Assembly: GCA_021816925.1 (NCBI GenBank)
Contig: JAKAWQ010000007.1
Location: forward strand, 16,124-80,123
Length of the DNA: 64,000 nt
DNA from: Pseudomonadota bacterium
Lineage (GTDB): Bacteria; Pseudomonadota; Alphaproteobacteria; Acetobacterales; Acetobacteraceae
Direction: 5' to 3'
Shown here: piece by piece, positions 1-12,509 of the stretch
How the letters are laid out: the number at the start of each line of letters is the position of its first letter
Position numbering within the stretch: the first letter of the stretch is position 1
The notes under the pieces: generated by a model
The model's input: only the letters and a program-made list of their open reading frames with translations
Told to the model about the DNA's origin: nothing
The model's database searches: none
Made by a program: the position numbers and the translations under genes

Positions 1-360
1 GGCCGCCTTGGCAAGCTCGACCCGTCGCTCGGCTGTGAGGCTCGGGATCGGCACGCGAACGAGCTGGCCGTCGGAGGCCGGATTAAGGCCGAGCCCGGCA
101 TCACGGATCGCTTTCTCGACCACGCCAACCAAGGCCCGGTCCCAGACCTGAACGGTGATCATCCTGGGCTCTGGCACACCGACTGTGCCGACCTCCGCGA
201 GCCGCAGCTCACTCCCGTAGGCCTGCACCTTGACCGGCTCGAGCAGAGCCGGATTGGCACGGCCCGTGCGCAGGCCGGCAAACTCGCGGCGCAATGTCTC
301 GACCGCACCATCCATCCGCCGCCGAAGATCCTCCTTGAGCGCACCCAGATCTGCCGTCAC
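1..360 (-). CDS. frr: Ribosome recycling factor, C-terminus cut by window edge
   Basis: Releases ribosomes from mRNA after termination, together with EF-G. The minus-strand frame begins at a GTG (358-360) as [16 protein letters not shown] and contains the family signature for the three-helix bundle, including [15 protein letters not shown] and [12 protein letters not shown]; 120 codons are visible of the usual ~185. A purine-rich GAGGGGAGA precedes the GTG. It is the last gene of the rpsB-tsf-pyrH-frr order typical of bacteria and lies 93 bases after pyrH. The C-terminal helix is outside the window. Confidence 0.95.
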   Translation of the reverse strand, partial: MTADLGALKEDLRRRMDGAVETLRREFAGLRTGRANPALLEPVKVQAYGSELRLAEVGTVGVPEPRMITVQVWDRALVGVVEKAIRDAGLGLNPASDGQLVRVPIPSLTAERRVELAKAA

Positions 361-453
361 AGCGCGTCTCCCCTCTCGTCAAATCCCGGCCGGTTCCTCG
401 AAATCCCGGGATGTTGGAATTCAGACCGATGACGCGAAACCCTCCCCGGAAGG

Positions 454-2150
<1,697 letters not shown>

Positions 2151-2163
2151 CCATGCCTCCTGC

Positions 2164-3727
<1,564 letters not shown>

Positions 3728-3808
3728 GAGAGCCGAGTGGCGGGCTCGGCGGTAGGCGGCGAGCAGTGCCAGAACGAAACCTGACCCAGAGCAAGGATGG
3801 AGAGACGA

Positions 3809-5242
3809 ATGGCGAAGCGACCCAGCACGCCGGCGGGCGGCGTGAGCAAGGTCATGGACATGATGAAGGAACATGCCGTCGAGTTCGTAGACCTCAGGTT
3901 CACCGATCCGCGTGGCAAGTGGCAGCACACCGCCCAGGCTGCTGCGACCATCGACGAGGACGCGTTCAAGGACGGCATCATGTTCGACGGCTCGTCGATC
4001 GCCGGCTGGAAGGCGATCAACGAAAGCGACATGATCCTGATGCCCGATCCGGACACCGCGTGCATGGACCCGTTTTCGGCGAAGCCCTCGCTGATCTTGT
4101 TCTGCGATATCCTCGAGCCGTCCACCGGGCAGCCCTATGGGCGCGATCCGCGCTCGACCGCCAAGAAGGCTGAGGCCTATCTCAAATCGACCGGGGCCGG
4201 CGACACCGCGTTCTTCGGGCCTGAAGCCGAGTTTTTCGTTTTCGATTCCGCGCGCTTCGGCACCGGCGGCAATTACGGCATGTTCCAGCTCGACAGCATC
4301 GAGGGGCCGCAGGCTTCCATCAAGGACTATCCGGAAGGCAACATGGGCCACCGGCCGGCCGTGAAGGGCGGCTACTTCCCGGTTCCGCCGGTCGATTCCG
4401 ACAGCGATCTGCGCGCCGAGATGCTGGCCACCATGGGTGAAATGGGCGTGGATATCGAAAAGCACCATCACGAGGTGGCGCAGAGCCAGCACGAGCTTGG
4501 CATGAAGTTCAACCCGCTCGTGAAGATGGCCGACGCGATGCAGATCTATAAATACTGCATCCACAATGTCGCTCACAGCTACGGCAAGACGGCGACCTTC
4601 ATGCCCAAGCCGATCTATGGCGACAACGGCTCGGGCATGCACGTCCACCAGTCGATCTGGAAGGGCGGGAAGCCGCTCTTCGCCGGCAACGGCTATGCCG
4701 ACCTTTCGGAGATGGCGCTCTATTACATCGGCGGGATCATCAAGCACGCCAAGGCGCTCAACTGTTTCACCAACCCGACCACCAACAGCTACAAGCGCCT
4801 GATTCCGGGCTTCGAGGCCCCGGTGCTGCTCGCCTACTCGGCGCGCAACCGCTCCGCCGCCTGCCGCATCCCCTACACCACCAGCCCGAAGGGGAAGCGG
4901 GTGGAGGTGCGGTACCCGGATGGTGCCGCCAACCCGTATCTGGCGTTCGCGGGGATGCTGATGGCCGGGCTCGACGGTGTCCGCAACAAGATCCATCCGG
5001 GCGATCCGATGGACAAGGATCTCTATGATCTGCCGCCGGAGGAGCTCAAGGGCATTCCGACGGTGTGCGGTTCATTACGAGAGGCGATTGGCGCGCTCGA
5101 GGCGGACCACGAGTTTCTGCTGGCCGGCGACGTCTTTACCGCCGATCAGATCGAAAGCTATATTGCGCTGAAATGGGCCGAGGTGTTCCGCTTCGAACAC
5201 ACCCCGCATCCGGTCGAGTTCGAGATGTACTACTCGGTCTGA
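3809..5242 (+). CDS. glnA: Glutamine synthetase, type I
   Basis: ATP-dependent ligation of ammonia to glutamate; a cytoplasmic dodecamer. The 477-residue product contains [10 protein letters not shown] (about 49-58), the catalytic FFGPEAEFF and [10 protein letters not shown] segments, and [10 protein letters not shown] near residue 400, whose tyrosine is the adenylylation site of the GSI-beta subtype. An ATG 12 bases earlier is in frame, but GGAG at 3799-3802 fits the ATG at 3809 better. Cotranscription with glnB and control by PII/GlnE are inferred from context. Confidence 0.97.
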   Translation: MAKRPSTPAGGVSKVMDMMKEHAVEFVDLRFTDPRGKWQHTAQAAATIDEDAFKDGIMFDGSSIAGWKAINESDMILMPDPDTACMDPFSAKPSLILFCDILEPSTGQPYGRDPRSTAKKAEAYLKSTGAGDTAFFGPEAEFFVFDSARFGTGGNYGMFQLDSIEGPQASIKDYPEGNMGHRPAVKGGYFPVPPVDSDSDLRAEMLATMGEMGVDIEKHHHEVAQSQHELGMKFNPLVKMADAMQIYKYCIHNVAHSYGKTATFMPKPIYGDNGSGMHVHQSIWKGGKPLFAGNGYADLSEMALYYIGGIIKHAKALNCFTNPTTNSYKRLIPGFEAPVLLAYSARNRSAACRIPYTTSPKGKRVEVRYPDGAANPYLAFAGMLMAGLDGVRNKIHPGDPMDKDLYDLPPEELKGIPTVCGSLREAIGALEADHEFLLAGDVFTADQIESYIALKWAEVFRFEHTPHPVEFEMYYSV

Positions 5243-5264
5243 TCCTCGGCGGATCCGCGGCACC

Positions 5265-5296
5265 GAAGGCCGGGGCTCGCCCCGGCCTTCTCTTTT
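5265..5296 (+). terminator. Rho-independent terminator of glnA
   Basis: A perfect 12-bp inverted repeat, GAAGGCCGGGGC (5265-5276) and its complement (5279-5290), with a 2-base TC between the arms, is followed by TCTTTT. It begins 22 bases after the glnA stop and touches the end of the convergent phosphodiesterase gene. Confidence 0.85.
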
Positions 5297-6117
5297 CAGG
5301 CCGCCGTCACCGCCGGGGTCAGGAATGGAAACGGTCCCGGATATTCCTCCACGTACGCAGTGTGGGAGACGATCTCGCGTGCCGGCGTCACGTGGTGAAG
5401 CTGGAATGCGGCCGGCTCCATCACGAGCGCCGAGGGCGCAGAGGGAGCGAGATCCAGCGCCACTTGGTGCGCCATCGAAGGTGCGATGCTCGCAATTGCG
5501 TGCGCAACGCGTGCCGTCACGGCACGATGCACGTGCCCGCACAGAATCCGCTGCACCTGCCTGTGCCTCTCCATGACGGCAACGAAGGCTTCTGCGTCCC
5601 TGAGCTTCATTGCGTCCATGTGACCGATCCCGGAGTCGAATGGCGGATGGTGCATCACCACGATGGTCGGCTTCTCCGTCTCCGCCGCCAAAGTTCGCTC
5701 GAGCCATTCGTGCCGCCGCGCACAAAGCTCCCCATGCGGCGCCCCGGGTACAACCGTATCGAGCATCACCAGCCGTACCGGATATTCCTCCACCGCGTAC
5801 TGCACGAACTCGGCGTCCTCTGTCACCCCCGGCAGATCAGCGAGGGCTGCCCGAAAATTCTCGCGCCTGTCATGGTTGCCGGGAATGGCAAAGACCGGGC
5901 AGCGGAGATAGCGCCTGAGCAGCGTCACCAGCACGTCGTATTCGGCCGGCGAGCCCGTATCAACCAGGTCTCCTGACAGCACGACGGCATCCGGCGCCGG
6001 CGTGAGCCGGCGCACGGCGCGGAACGCGCGCTCGGCGAGCATGTTCGTCTCCACCACGCGGTCGGCAGGCATTCCGGGCGGCCTGAGGTGCAGGTCGGTC
6101 AACTGGGCAAGCAGCAT
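5296..6117 (-). CDS. Calcineurin-like metallophosphoesterase (CpdA-like)
   Basis: Probable cytoplasmic phosphodiesterase; family members hydrolyse 3',5'-cyclic AMP or other phosphodiesters with a dinuclear metal centre. The 273-residue product shows the motif series in order: DLHLRPP (about 8-14), SGDLVDTG, GNHDRREN, HHPPFDSG and GHVHR. The ATG at 6117 is preceded by AGGAG at good spacing. Length (~275) matches CpdA. It stands alone between glnA and the GMC oxidoreductase, so the substrate is not indicated by context. Confidence 0.85.
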   Translation of the reverse strand: MLLAQLTDLHLRPPGMPADRVVETNMLAERAFRAVRRLTPAPDAVVLSGDLVDTGSPAEYDVLVTLLRRYLRCPVFAIPGNHDRRENFRAALADLPGVTEDAEFVQYAVEEYPVRLVMLDTVVPGAPHGELCARRHEWLERTLAAETEKPTIVVMHHPPFDSGIGHMDAMKLRDAEAFVAVMERHRQVQRILCGHVHRAVTARVAHAIASIAPSMAHQVALDLAPSAPSALVMEPAAFQLHHVTPAREIVSHTAYVEEYPGPFPFLTPAVTAA

Positions 6118-6482
6118 GCGAAACTCCTGATCGCACCATCGTCGGCCGCCGGACCGACGGGCGATCGCGGCTTTGCCCCGCGGCGCACGGCCAGGGCTCC
6201 GTGCCTATCGCGCAAGCCGTGCGGCACCGCAAGTCCGCACGTCGCGGCGTGCCGTCCCGGCGACTCTTCGGCCACGCCGCGCAACCGTCCGCCCCTGGCC
6301 AAAATCCGGCCGCCGCGAGTACGATGGTTATGGCACCCCCGCGGATCGCTTTCCCCTTGCGAAGTGAGCGACGATACCCCCGGCATGACGCGCAAGCGTC
6401 CGCGGCGCGACAATGCCGCCAGGCGGTGACAATGCTGCGCCGCGAGCGCGGCGCGGATGAGCGGGGCGTCGGAGAGAAGAGA
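6118..6482. other. 365-base divergent gap with one hairpin
   Basis: No convincing gene. The frame of the downstream GMC gene stays open back to 6201, but its translation is low-complexity Arg/Pro/Ala and lacks family similarity. A perfect 7-bp inverted repeat (GCGCCGC, GAGC loop, GCGGCGC; 6437-6454) lies about 30 bases before the GMC start. Promoters for both flanking genes must lie here; none is clear. Confidence 0.5.
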
Positions 6483-8090
6483 ATGGAGGGGGATCTGGAG
6501 TACGACTTCATCATCGTCGGCGCCGGCTCGGCGGGCTCGGTGCTTGCCAACCGGCTCTCGGCCGATCCGCGCACGCGGGTCCTGCTGCTCGAGGCGGGCG
6601 GGCCGGACCGTGATCCCTGGATCCACATTCCTGCCGGGTTCTTCCGCAACATTTACAATCCGCACCTGAACTGGGGTTTCGAGACCGAACCGATCCCGGG
6701 CTTCGCTGGCCGTTCGATCCCCTGGCCGCGTGGCCGCGTGCTCGGCGGCTCGAGCGCGATCAACGGACTCGTCTATATCCGTGGCCAGAAGGAGGATTTC
6801 GACCTCTGGCGGCAAATGGGCAACCCCGGCTGGTCGTATGACGACGTACTACCCTATTTCCGCAAGGCCGAGAACCAGGAGCGTGGCGCGAACGAGTATC
6901 ACGGCAGTGGCGGGCCGCTCGACGTCACCGACCTCAGGATGGACCATCCGCTGCACCGGGCCTTCATCGCCGCCGCCGAGGAAGCCGGCTACTCCTTCAA
7001 TCCGGACTTCAACGGCGCGAACCAGGAGGGCGTTGGAATTTATCAGATGACGATCCGCGGGCGCCGGCGGTGCAGTGCAGCGCTTGCCTATCTGCGCCCC
7101 GCCATGCGGCGGCCCAATCTCACCATCGAGATGCAGGCGCTGGCGGAACGCGTGCTGATCGAGGCGGGGCGCGCGGTGGGCGTTGCTTGGCGACAGGGCC
7201 GCAGCCCGAAGCGGGCTGCGGCGCGGACCGAGGTTCTACTCGCGGGCGGCGCAGTCAACTCGCCGCAGCTTTTGCAGCTCTCCGGCATCGGCCCGGCGCC
7301 ACTCCTGGCCGAGCATGGCATCGCCGTGCATGCCGATGTGCCGGGTGTCGGAGAGAACCTGCAGGATCATCTGAACGCGCGCGTGGTCGCGCGCATCGCG
7401 CGCGGGCCGACGCTGAACGAAATCTCGCGCAGCTTGCCGCGCCAGCTCCTCGCCGGGCTGACGTGGATCTTCATGCGGCGCGGCGTGCTGATGATGGGAG
7501 CGGGCCCGCTCGGGCTTTTTGTGCGCACGCGCGAGGGGCTGGCCTCACCCGATGTGCAGTACCATTTCCTCGCCGGCAGCCTCGATCGGCCGGGTGCGCC
7601 GATGCACGATTTTCCCGGGGCGAGCATTGCCTGCGTGCCCTGCCGTCCGGAAAGCCGCGGCTTCATCCGTATCCGTTCAGCGGACCCCACCTGCCCGCCG
7701 CTGATCCAGCCCAATTATCTCGCGACCGAGAGCGACCGCCGGACGTTGATCGAAGGGCTTCGCATCGCGCGGCGGCTCTTTCAGACCGGCGCCATGCGAC
7801 CTTATGTTGCCGGAGAGGCGATGCCGGGTCCGGCGGTCGAGAGCGACGCGGACTGGCTTGCCTATATTCGCGAGAGGGGCGGCACCGGATTCCACGCGAG
7901 CGGCACCTGCCGGATGGGTTCCGACCCGACGGCGGTCGTCGATTCGAGCTTGCGCGTGCGAGGGGTGGGCGCGCTTCGCGTCGTCGATGCCTCGGTCATG
8001 CCGACGCTCGTTTCCGGCAACACGAATGCCGCGACCATCATGATTGCCGAAAAGGCCGCCGAGATGGTTCTCGGTGCCGGCACGCCTTGA
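6483..8090 (+). CDS. GMC-family FAD oxidoreductase (choline dehydrogenase-like)
   Basis: Flavin-dependent alcohol oxidase/dehydrogenase of 535 residues. It shows the N-terminal FAD-binding GAGSAGSVLANRLS (about 12-25), GMC signature 1 around GGSSAINGLVYIRG, signature 2 GAVNSPQLLQLSGIGP, and the C-terminal catalytic region GTGFHASGTCRMG plus VSGNTNAATIMIAEKA. GGAGAGAAG precedes the chosen ATG. No signal peptide is seen. It is followed within 25 bases by an aldo/keto reductase, so a shared role in oxidising a polyol or sugar alcohol is plausible, but the substrate cannot be read from sequence. Confidence 0.9.
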   Translation: MEGDLEYDFIIVGAGSAGSVLANRLSADPRTRVLLLEAGGPDRDPWIHIPAGFFRNIYNPHLNWGFETEPIPGFAGRSIPWPRGRVLGGSSAINGLVYIRGQKEDFDLWRQMGNPGWSYDDVLPYFRKAENQERGANEYHGSGGPLDVTDLRMDHPLHRAFIAAAEEAGYSFNPDFNGANQEGVGIYQMTIRGRRRCSAALAYLRPAMRRPNLTIEMQALAERVLIEAGRAVGVAWRQGRSPKRAAARTEVLLAGGAVNSPQLLQLSGIGPAPLLAEHGIAVHADVPGVGENLQDHLNARVVARIARGPTLNEISRSLPRQLLAGLTWIFMRRGVLMMGAGPLGLFVRTREGLASPDVQYHFLAGSLDRPGAPMHDFPGASIACVPCRPESRGFIRIRSADPTCPPLIQPNYLATESDRRTLIEGLRIARRLFQTGAMRPYVAGEAMPGPAVESDADWLAYIRERGGTGFHASGTCRMGSDPTAVVDSSLRVRGVGALRVVDASVMPTLVSGNTNAATIMIAEKAAEMVLGAGTP

Positions 8091-8114
8091 TCCTGAGCCC
8101 CCGGAGCAGAACGC

Positions 8115-9095
8115 ATGCAGCAACATTCCTTTGGTCCGCTCCCGCCGGTTTCGATTCTCACGCTCGGCGGCGGGGGTATCGGCATGCTTTGGGGCGAAAC
8201 CAGCATGGAGGAGTGCATCGCTACGGTGCACGCGGCCGTCGCCGCCGGGATCACCGTTCTCGATCTCGCTCCCCGCTATGGCGACGGGCTGGCCGAGCGC
8301 GTGGTGGGCGAGGCGTTCGCCGGCCGACTGCCCGCCGGGATTCGCGTCACCAGCAAGTGCAATCTCGGCAATACTCTCGCCGGGCGGATCGAGCCTACGC
8401 TCCGCCGCTCGATCGAGCAGAGTCTCGAGCGGCTCAGGCTTTCGCGGCTCGATCTCTTCTTCCTGCACTCGAACGTGGTGCCGGATGAGCAGTTCCTGCT
8501 CCGCCGACCGGATGCCGCCGAGCGCATGACGCCTTACGAGACTTTTGTCGGCCACGTCCGCCCGCTGTTCGAGCGTTTCGTCGCCGAGGGCCTGATCGGT
8601 GCCTGGGGCCTCACCGGCATCGGTCATCCCGACACGATCATCCGGCTTCTGCACGAGTGCCCGGCGCCGGCGGCGGTGCAGTGCATCACCAATCTTCTCG
8701 ATTCGCCGGGCGGACTCAAGTTCTTCGACGGGCCTGCGAAGCCGCGCGCGGTCATCGCGGCGGCGCGTGCGAATGGAGTGGGCGTGATGGGGATCCGCGC
8801 CGTGCAGGCCGGCGCGCTCACTGTCGCGATCGACCGTCCGCTGCCGGCCTTGCATCCCGAGCGGGCCGATCATGCGCGGGCCGCGGGATTTCGCCGTTTG
8901 GCCGCCGAACTCGGCACCGATCCGGCGATCCTCGCGCATCGCTATGCACTTTCGCTCGACATCGACACCCTGGTGCTTGGCGTGAAGAACAGAGAGGAGC
9001 TTGCCGGCTGTGTCGCCGCTGGCGCTGCCGGGCCGCTTTCGCCGGACCTGATCGCACGGATCGATGCCTCCGTGGATCGGAGCCGGGACGCCTGA
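8115..9095 (+). CDS. Aldo/keto reductase
   Basis: NAD(P)H-linked oxidoreductase of the AKR superfamily, 326 residues. The catalytic Asp and Tyr are in LDLAPRYGDGLAERVVG (about 54-70), the Lys in VTSKCNLGN and the His in FFLHSNVV; the C-terminal ALSLDIDTLVLGVKN fits the cofactor-binding end of the barrel. GGAGCAGAACGC precedes the ATG. It is probably cotranscribed with the GMC gene 25 bases upstream. Relatives include L-fucose/galactose dehydrogenase-like AKRs, but the substrate is not determined here. Confidence 0.88.
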   Translation: MQQHSFGPLPPVSILTLGGGGIGMLWGETSMEECIATVHAAVAAGITVLDLAPRYGDGLAERVVGEAFAGRLPAGIRVTSKCNLGNTLAGRIEPTLRRSIEQSLERLRLSRLDLFFLHSNVVPDEQFLLRRPDAAERMTPYETFVGHVRPLFERFVAEGLIGAWGLTGIGHPDTIIRLLHECPAPAAVQCITNLLDSPGGLKFFDGPAKPRAVIAAARANGVGVMGIRAVQAGALTVAIDRPLPALHPERADHARAAGFRRLAAELGTDPAILAHRYALSLDIDTLVLGVKNREELAGCVAAGAAGPLSPDLIARIDASVDRSRDA

Positions 9096-9152
9096 ACCGA
9101 TGCCGAGCGCCGTCCCGCGCCGGCTGCTCTGGCCGAAGGATCACGCCGCGCA

Positions 9153-10088
9153 ATGCCGCTCACCACCCGGCACCTCCTGTTTGCCGCGATCTGCCTGATC
9201 TGGGGCACGACCTGGGCGGCCACGAAGCTCGGCGTGGAGGCCGTTCCACCTATGCTGTTTGCGGGCACGAGATTCCTCGCGGCGGGTGCCCTGCTGCTGG
9301 TCTGGCACTGGGCACTGCGGCATCGCCGGGGTGAGGTCGTGCTGGTGAGGGACCTGCCTCGGCTTGCCGTCTCAGCGGTGTTCCTCATTCCACTCACCTA
9401 CGCGCCGCTTTACTGGGCGCTGCGGATTGTGCCGTCGGGACTTGCCGCAGTCCTCAACTCCGCGCTTACGCCGCTCATGATGCTGCTGCTCGCCATCTTG
9501 GGCAGGGAAGAACGCTTCGCGCCTCGTCAGGGTACCGCCATCGCCGCCGGCATTCTCGGGCTGGTTCTCCTGTTCCGGCCGGGCCCGCCCGCAGCCGGCG
9601 GCACAGATCCTTTGGAAGGGCTCGGCATTGCCGCCGTCGTTGCGGCGACGTTCGCCTCTTGCGCCGGCTCCGTCCTCACGCGCCCACTGCTCGTGCGCTA
9701 TCCGACGGTGCTTCTCTCGGCGCTCACCTATCTTGCCGGTGGCGCCATGCTGCTGCTTGTCTCGCTGGCGTTCGAGCCAGGCGCGCGCGCCGCCGCGGCT
9801 GGCGCCTGGGGACTCTCCGCGTGGTTCGGCTGGCTTTACATCGTCATCTTCGGAACGCTGATCGGCTACACGTTCTATTTCATCCTGCTGCGCGACTGGG
9901 GGCCGAGCCGGGCCGCCACTTACGCCTTCGTCTGCCCTGTCATCGCCGTCGTCGTCGGGATCTTCGCCTTCGCCGAAAGCGTATCGGCGAGCGAAGTCGT
10001 GGGAATCGCCCTGATGCTCACCGCCGCGGCCCTGGCGCTCGGGGTCCGGCCTCCGGTGCCGCGGCTTCGGGCGGCGCGGGAGCGCTGA
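9153..10088 (+). CDS. EamA/DMT-family transporter
   Basis: Inner-membrane drug/metabolite exporter of 311 residues with about ten predicted transmembrane helices in two EamA halves. The opening PLTTRHLLFAAICLIWGTTW is the classic first helix, and the start of the second half is recognisable around VVAATFASCAGSVLTRPLL. It is the last of three close plus-strand genes (GMC, AKR, DMT) and is followed by a terminator-like hairpin. Substrate unknown; family members move amino acids, metabolites or drugs. Confidence 0.88.
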   Translation: MPLTTRHLLFAAICLIWGTTWAATKLGVEAVPPMLFAGTRFLAAGALLLVWHWALRHRRGEVVLVRDLPRLAVSAVFLIPLTYAPLYWALRIVPSGLAAVLNSALTPLMMLLLAILGREERFAPRQGTAIAAGILGLVLLFRPGPPAAGGTDPLEGLGIAAVVAATFASCAGSVLTRPLLVRYPTVLLSALTYLAGGAMLLLVSLAFEPGARAAAAGAWGLSAWFGWLYIVIFGTLIGYTFYFILLRDWGPSRAATYAFVCPVIAVVVGIFAFAESVSASEVVGIALMLTAAALALGVRPPVPRLRAARER

Positions 10089-10117
10089 GCGGTGGGGAAC
10101 AGGACCGCACCGGATCG

Positions 10118-10145
10118 AAAACGGCGTTGCCGCGATGGCCGTTTT
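10118..10145 (+). terminator. Probable rho-independent terminator
   Basis: AAAACGGC (10118-10125) and GCCGTTTT (10138-10145) form an 8-bp stem with a 12-base loop, ending in four Ts and followed by GCGATTATT. It lies 30 bases after the DMT transporter stop and before the S53 peptidase, separating the two units. Confidence 0.6.
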
Positions 10146-10186
10146 GCGATTATTCCCGTGGACAGGGGCGGCTGCCGGGGGAATGC

Positions 10187-11722
10187 ATGACAAGTCGGAC
10201 ATATCTGCTCTTTCCCGCGAGTTCCCCCGCCGTGCCTGCCGGCGCATCACCGATCGGTGATGTCGCTCAGGATGAAACGATCGAGGTCAGCATCTACCTC
10301 AAGCCGCGTGACCGCGGCGCACCGCCGGCGGGCGCAGAACCGCGCGGTGTGCTCGCGGCGCGGCGGGCAGAACTGCATCGCGACGATGTCCGCCTGATCA
10401 AGGAGTTCGCTTCCGAGAACGACCTCACCGTCCTCGCCGTGGAACCCGCGCGACGGCTGGTTCGTCTGTCCGGCCCGGCCGCCCGGATGGAGGCGGCCTT
10501 CCGCACCCGGCTGCAACATTTCCACGACGGCGCCCTCCGCTTCCGCTGTCAGACCGGCACCCTGTCGTTACCGGAGGACGTGCATGCGGTCGTCGAGTCC
10601 GTGCTCGGGCTCGACACCCGGCCGGTTGCCAAGCCGCGGATCGTGCCGCACGCAGGCACGGGCGCGGGCTACCTGCCCAACGAAGTCGGCAAGCTTTACG
10701 GCTTTCCGGGCAATGCCGACGGCAGCGGGGAATGCATCGGCATCATCGAATTAGGTGGCGGATTCCGGGCCGCCGATAGCACGGCCGCCTTCCGGGCAAT
10801 GGGCCTACCCGCACCGAGCGTGACCGCAATTTCCGTGGACGGGGCCGCCAACAAACCGTATAGCGATCTCGGCGCGGATGGCGAGGTGGCACTTGACATC
10901 CAGGTGGCTGGCGGCAATGCGCCGGGAGCTTCGATCGCCGTCTATTTCGCTCCGAATACCGACGCGGGATTCGTGGACGCGATCTCCGCCGCCACCACGG
11001 ATTCGACGCACCGGCCGAGTGTGCTTTCGATCAGCTGGGGTGGCCCGGAATCCAGCTGGAGCGCGCAGGCAATCTCCTCGATGACGAGCGTGCTCGAGGA
11101 TGCGGCGACAACGGGGCTTTCCGTGTTCGCTGCGGCCGGAGATTCGCTCGCGACAGACGGCGTCAATGACGGCCGGGCGCACGTGGACTTCCCGGCATCG
11201 AGCCCATGGGCGATCGGTTGCGGCGGCACCGAAATCACGACCGCCGGCGGAACGATCACGGCGGAGGTCGTCTGGAACAGCGGCACGAGCGGCACCGGCG
11301 GCGGCATCAGCGATTTCTTCCTGGTGCCTGCATTCCAGGCGGACACGCCGCTGCCGCCGAGCGTGAACGGCGGCCGGCAAGGTCGTGGCGTGCCCGATGT
11401 TGCCGCCGATGCCGCGTCCTCGAGCGGCTACCAGATCGTCCTGTTCGGGTTCTCGACCGTGGTCGGCGGCACCAGCGCCGTGGCGCCGCTCTGGAGCGCG
11501 CTTATCGCGCGGATCAACCAGCAGCGTGGACGGTCGTCCGGCTTTTTCCTGCCCTATCTCTATCAGCATAAGAACCTGCTTCGCGAGATCACGGAGGGCA
11601 ACAACCGGCCGGCCGGCTCGAGCATCGGCTACGACGCCGGAACGCCCTGGAATGCCTGCACCGGGCTCGGCGTGCCGGACGGTGCCCTCCTGCCACCCGG
11701 GCTTGCGGCGATCGAGACATAG
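10187..11722 (+). CDS. S53 family serine-carboxyl peptidase (sedolisin/kumamolisin-like)
   Basis: Acid-active endopeptidase with a Ser-Glu-Asp triad, made as a proenzyme. The 511-residue product has an N-terminal pro-domain to about residue 150, then the catalytic domain from PNEVGKLYGFPG. The Glu/Asp pair lies in DGEVALDIQVAGGN, the oxyanion Asp near FAAAGDS, the nucleophile in VGGTSAVAPLW, and the C-terminal calcium loop in YDAGTPWNACTGLG. No Sec signal peptide is visible, as in several kumamolisins. The ATG at 10187 starts after the upstream terminator. Such enzymes are common in acidophilic bacteria. Confidence 0.9.
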   Translation: MTSRTYLLFPASSPAVPAGASPIGDVAQDETIEVSIYLKPRDRGAPPAGAEPRGVLAARRAELHRDDVRLIKEFASENDLTVLAVEPARRLVRLSGPAARMEAAFRTRLQHFHDGALRFRCQTGTLSLPEDVHAVVESVLGLDTRPVAKPRIVPHAGTGAGYLPNEVGKLYGFPGNADGSGECIGIIELGGGFRAADSTAAFRAMGLPAPSVTAISVDGAANKPYSDLGADGEVALDIQVAGGNAPGASIAVYFAPNTDAGFVDAISAATTDSTHRPSVLSISWGGPESSWSAQAISSMTSVLEDAATTGLSVFAAAGDSLATDGVNDGRAHVDFPASSPWAIGCGGTEITTAGGTITAEVVWNSGTSGTGGGISDFFLVPAFQADTPLPPSVNGGRQGRGVPDVAADAASSSGYQIVLFGFSTVVGGTSAVAPLWSALIARINQQRGRSSGFFLPYLYQHKNLLREITEGNNRPAGSSIGYDAGTPWNACTGLGVPDGALLPPGLAAIET

Positions 11723-11737
11723 GGCAGAGCCCATTGA

Positions 11738-12499
11738 CTATGCGACGGCGGCGGAAACGCGCACGCCGGTGATCAGCCCGACGACTTCGCTCACATGCGC
11801 CTCGTGCGTGACGAGAGTGCCCGCCGCTCGGCCCTGGCGCAGAACAAAAATCCGGTCGGTGATTTCGAACACGTGAGGCAGGTTGTGGCTGACCAGCACA
11901 ACCGCGAGCCCCCGCTCCTTCACGCGCTTGATCAGATCGAGCACGCCGCGGGATTCGCGCACCCCGAGCGCGGCGGTGGGCTCGTCCATGATGACCACCT
12001 TGCGGCCCCAGGAAATGGCGCGCGCCACGGCGACACTTTGCCGCTGCCCGCCCGAGAGCAGGCCGACCGGCTGGCGCACGGATTTCAGACCGACCTGGAG
12101 CGAGGCGATGTGGCGCGCCGCCTCTCGTCGCATCGCGTTCTTGTTAAGAAACCAGCGGTTCCACCAGCTTGCGCCGGTGATCTCGCGACCGAGGAAGAGG
12201 TTCGCCTCGACGTCGAGCCAGGGGACGACCGCAAGATCCTGGTAGACCGTTTCGATCCCGATCCCGCGCGCCTCCTGCGGCGAGCGCAGCACCACCGGCT
12301 TGCCTTCGAACAGGATCGTGCCCGCGTCCGGCTCGGTCGCGCCCGACATCACCTTGACGAGCGTCGATTTGCCGGCGCCGTTGTCCCCGACGAGGCCCAC
12401 GATCTCGCCGGGGAAGAGATCGAAATCCACCCCGTCAAGCGCGTGGACCGGGCCGTAATGCTTGAGGATGCCGCGAAGCGAAAGGAGCGGCGCTGTCAT
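11738..12499 (-). CDS. Sugar ABC transporter ATP-binding protein
   Basis: Energises the importer encoded just upstream. The 253-residue product is a single ATPase domain (FrcA-like, not the double RbsA type): Walker A GDNGAGKST (about 38-46), signature LSGGQRQSVAVARA and Walker B VVIMDEPTAALG. It begins 10 bases after the substrate-binding protein stop, and the order is SDR, permease, binding protein, ATPase. Substrate is inferred from the binding-protein class and the divergent inositol dehydrogenase genes: a sugar or cyclitol. Confidence 0.88.
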   Translation of the reverse strand: MTAPLLSLRGILKHYGPVHALDGVDFDLFPGEIVGLVGDNGAGKSTLVKVMSGATEPDAGTILFEGKPVVLRSPQEARGIGIETVYQDLAVVPWLDVEANLFLGREITGASWWNRWFLNKNAMRREAARHIASLQVGLKSVRQPVGLLSGGQRQSVAVARAISWGRKVVIMDEPTAALGVRESRGVLDLIKRVKERGLAVVLVSHNLPHVFEITDRIFVLRQGRAAGTLVTHEAHVSEVVGLITGVRVSAAVA

Positions 12500-12509
12500 T
12501 GCAGTATCG

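Noticed and set aside
6201..6482. N-terminal extension of the GMC oxidoreductase
   Set aside because: FAD-binding motif spacing and the strong site before ATG 6483 fix the start; the upstream frame is low-complexity.
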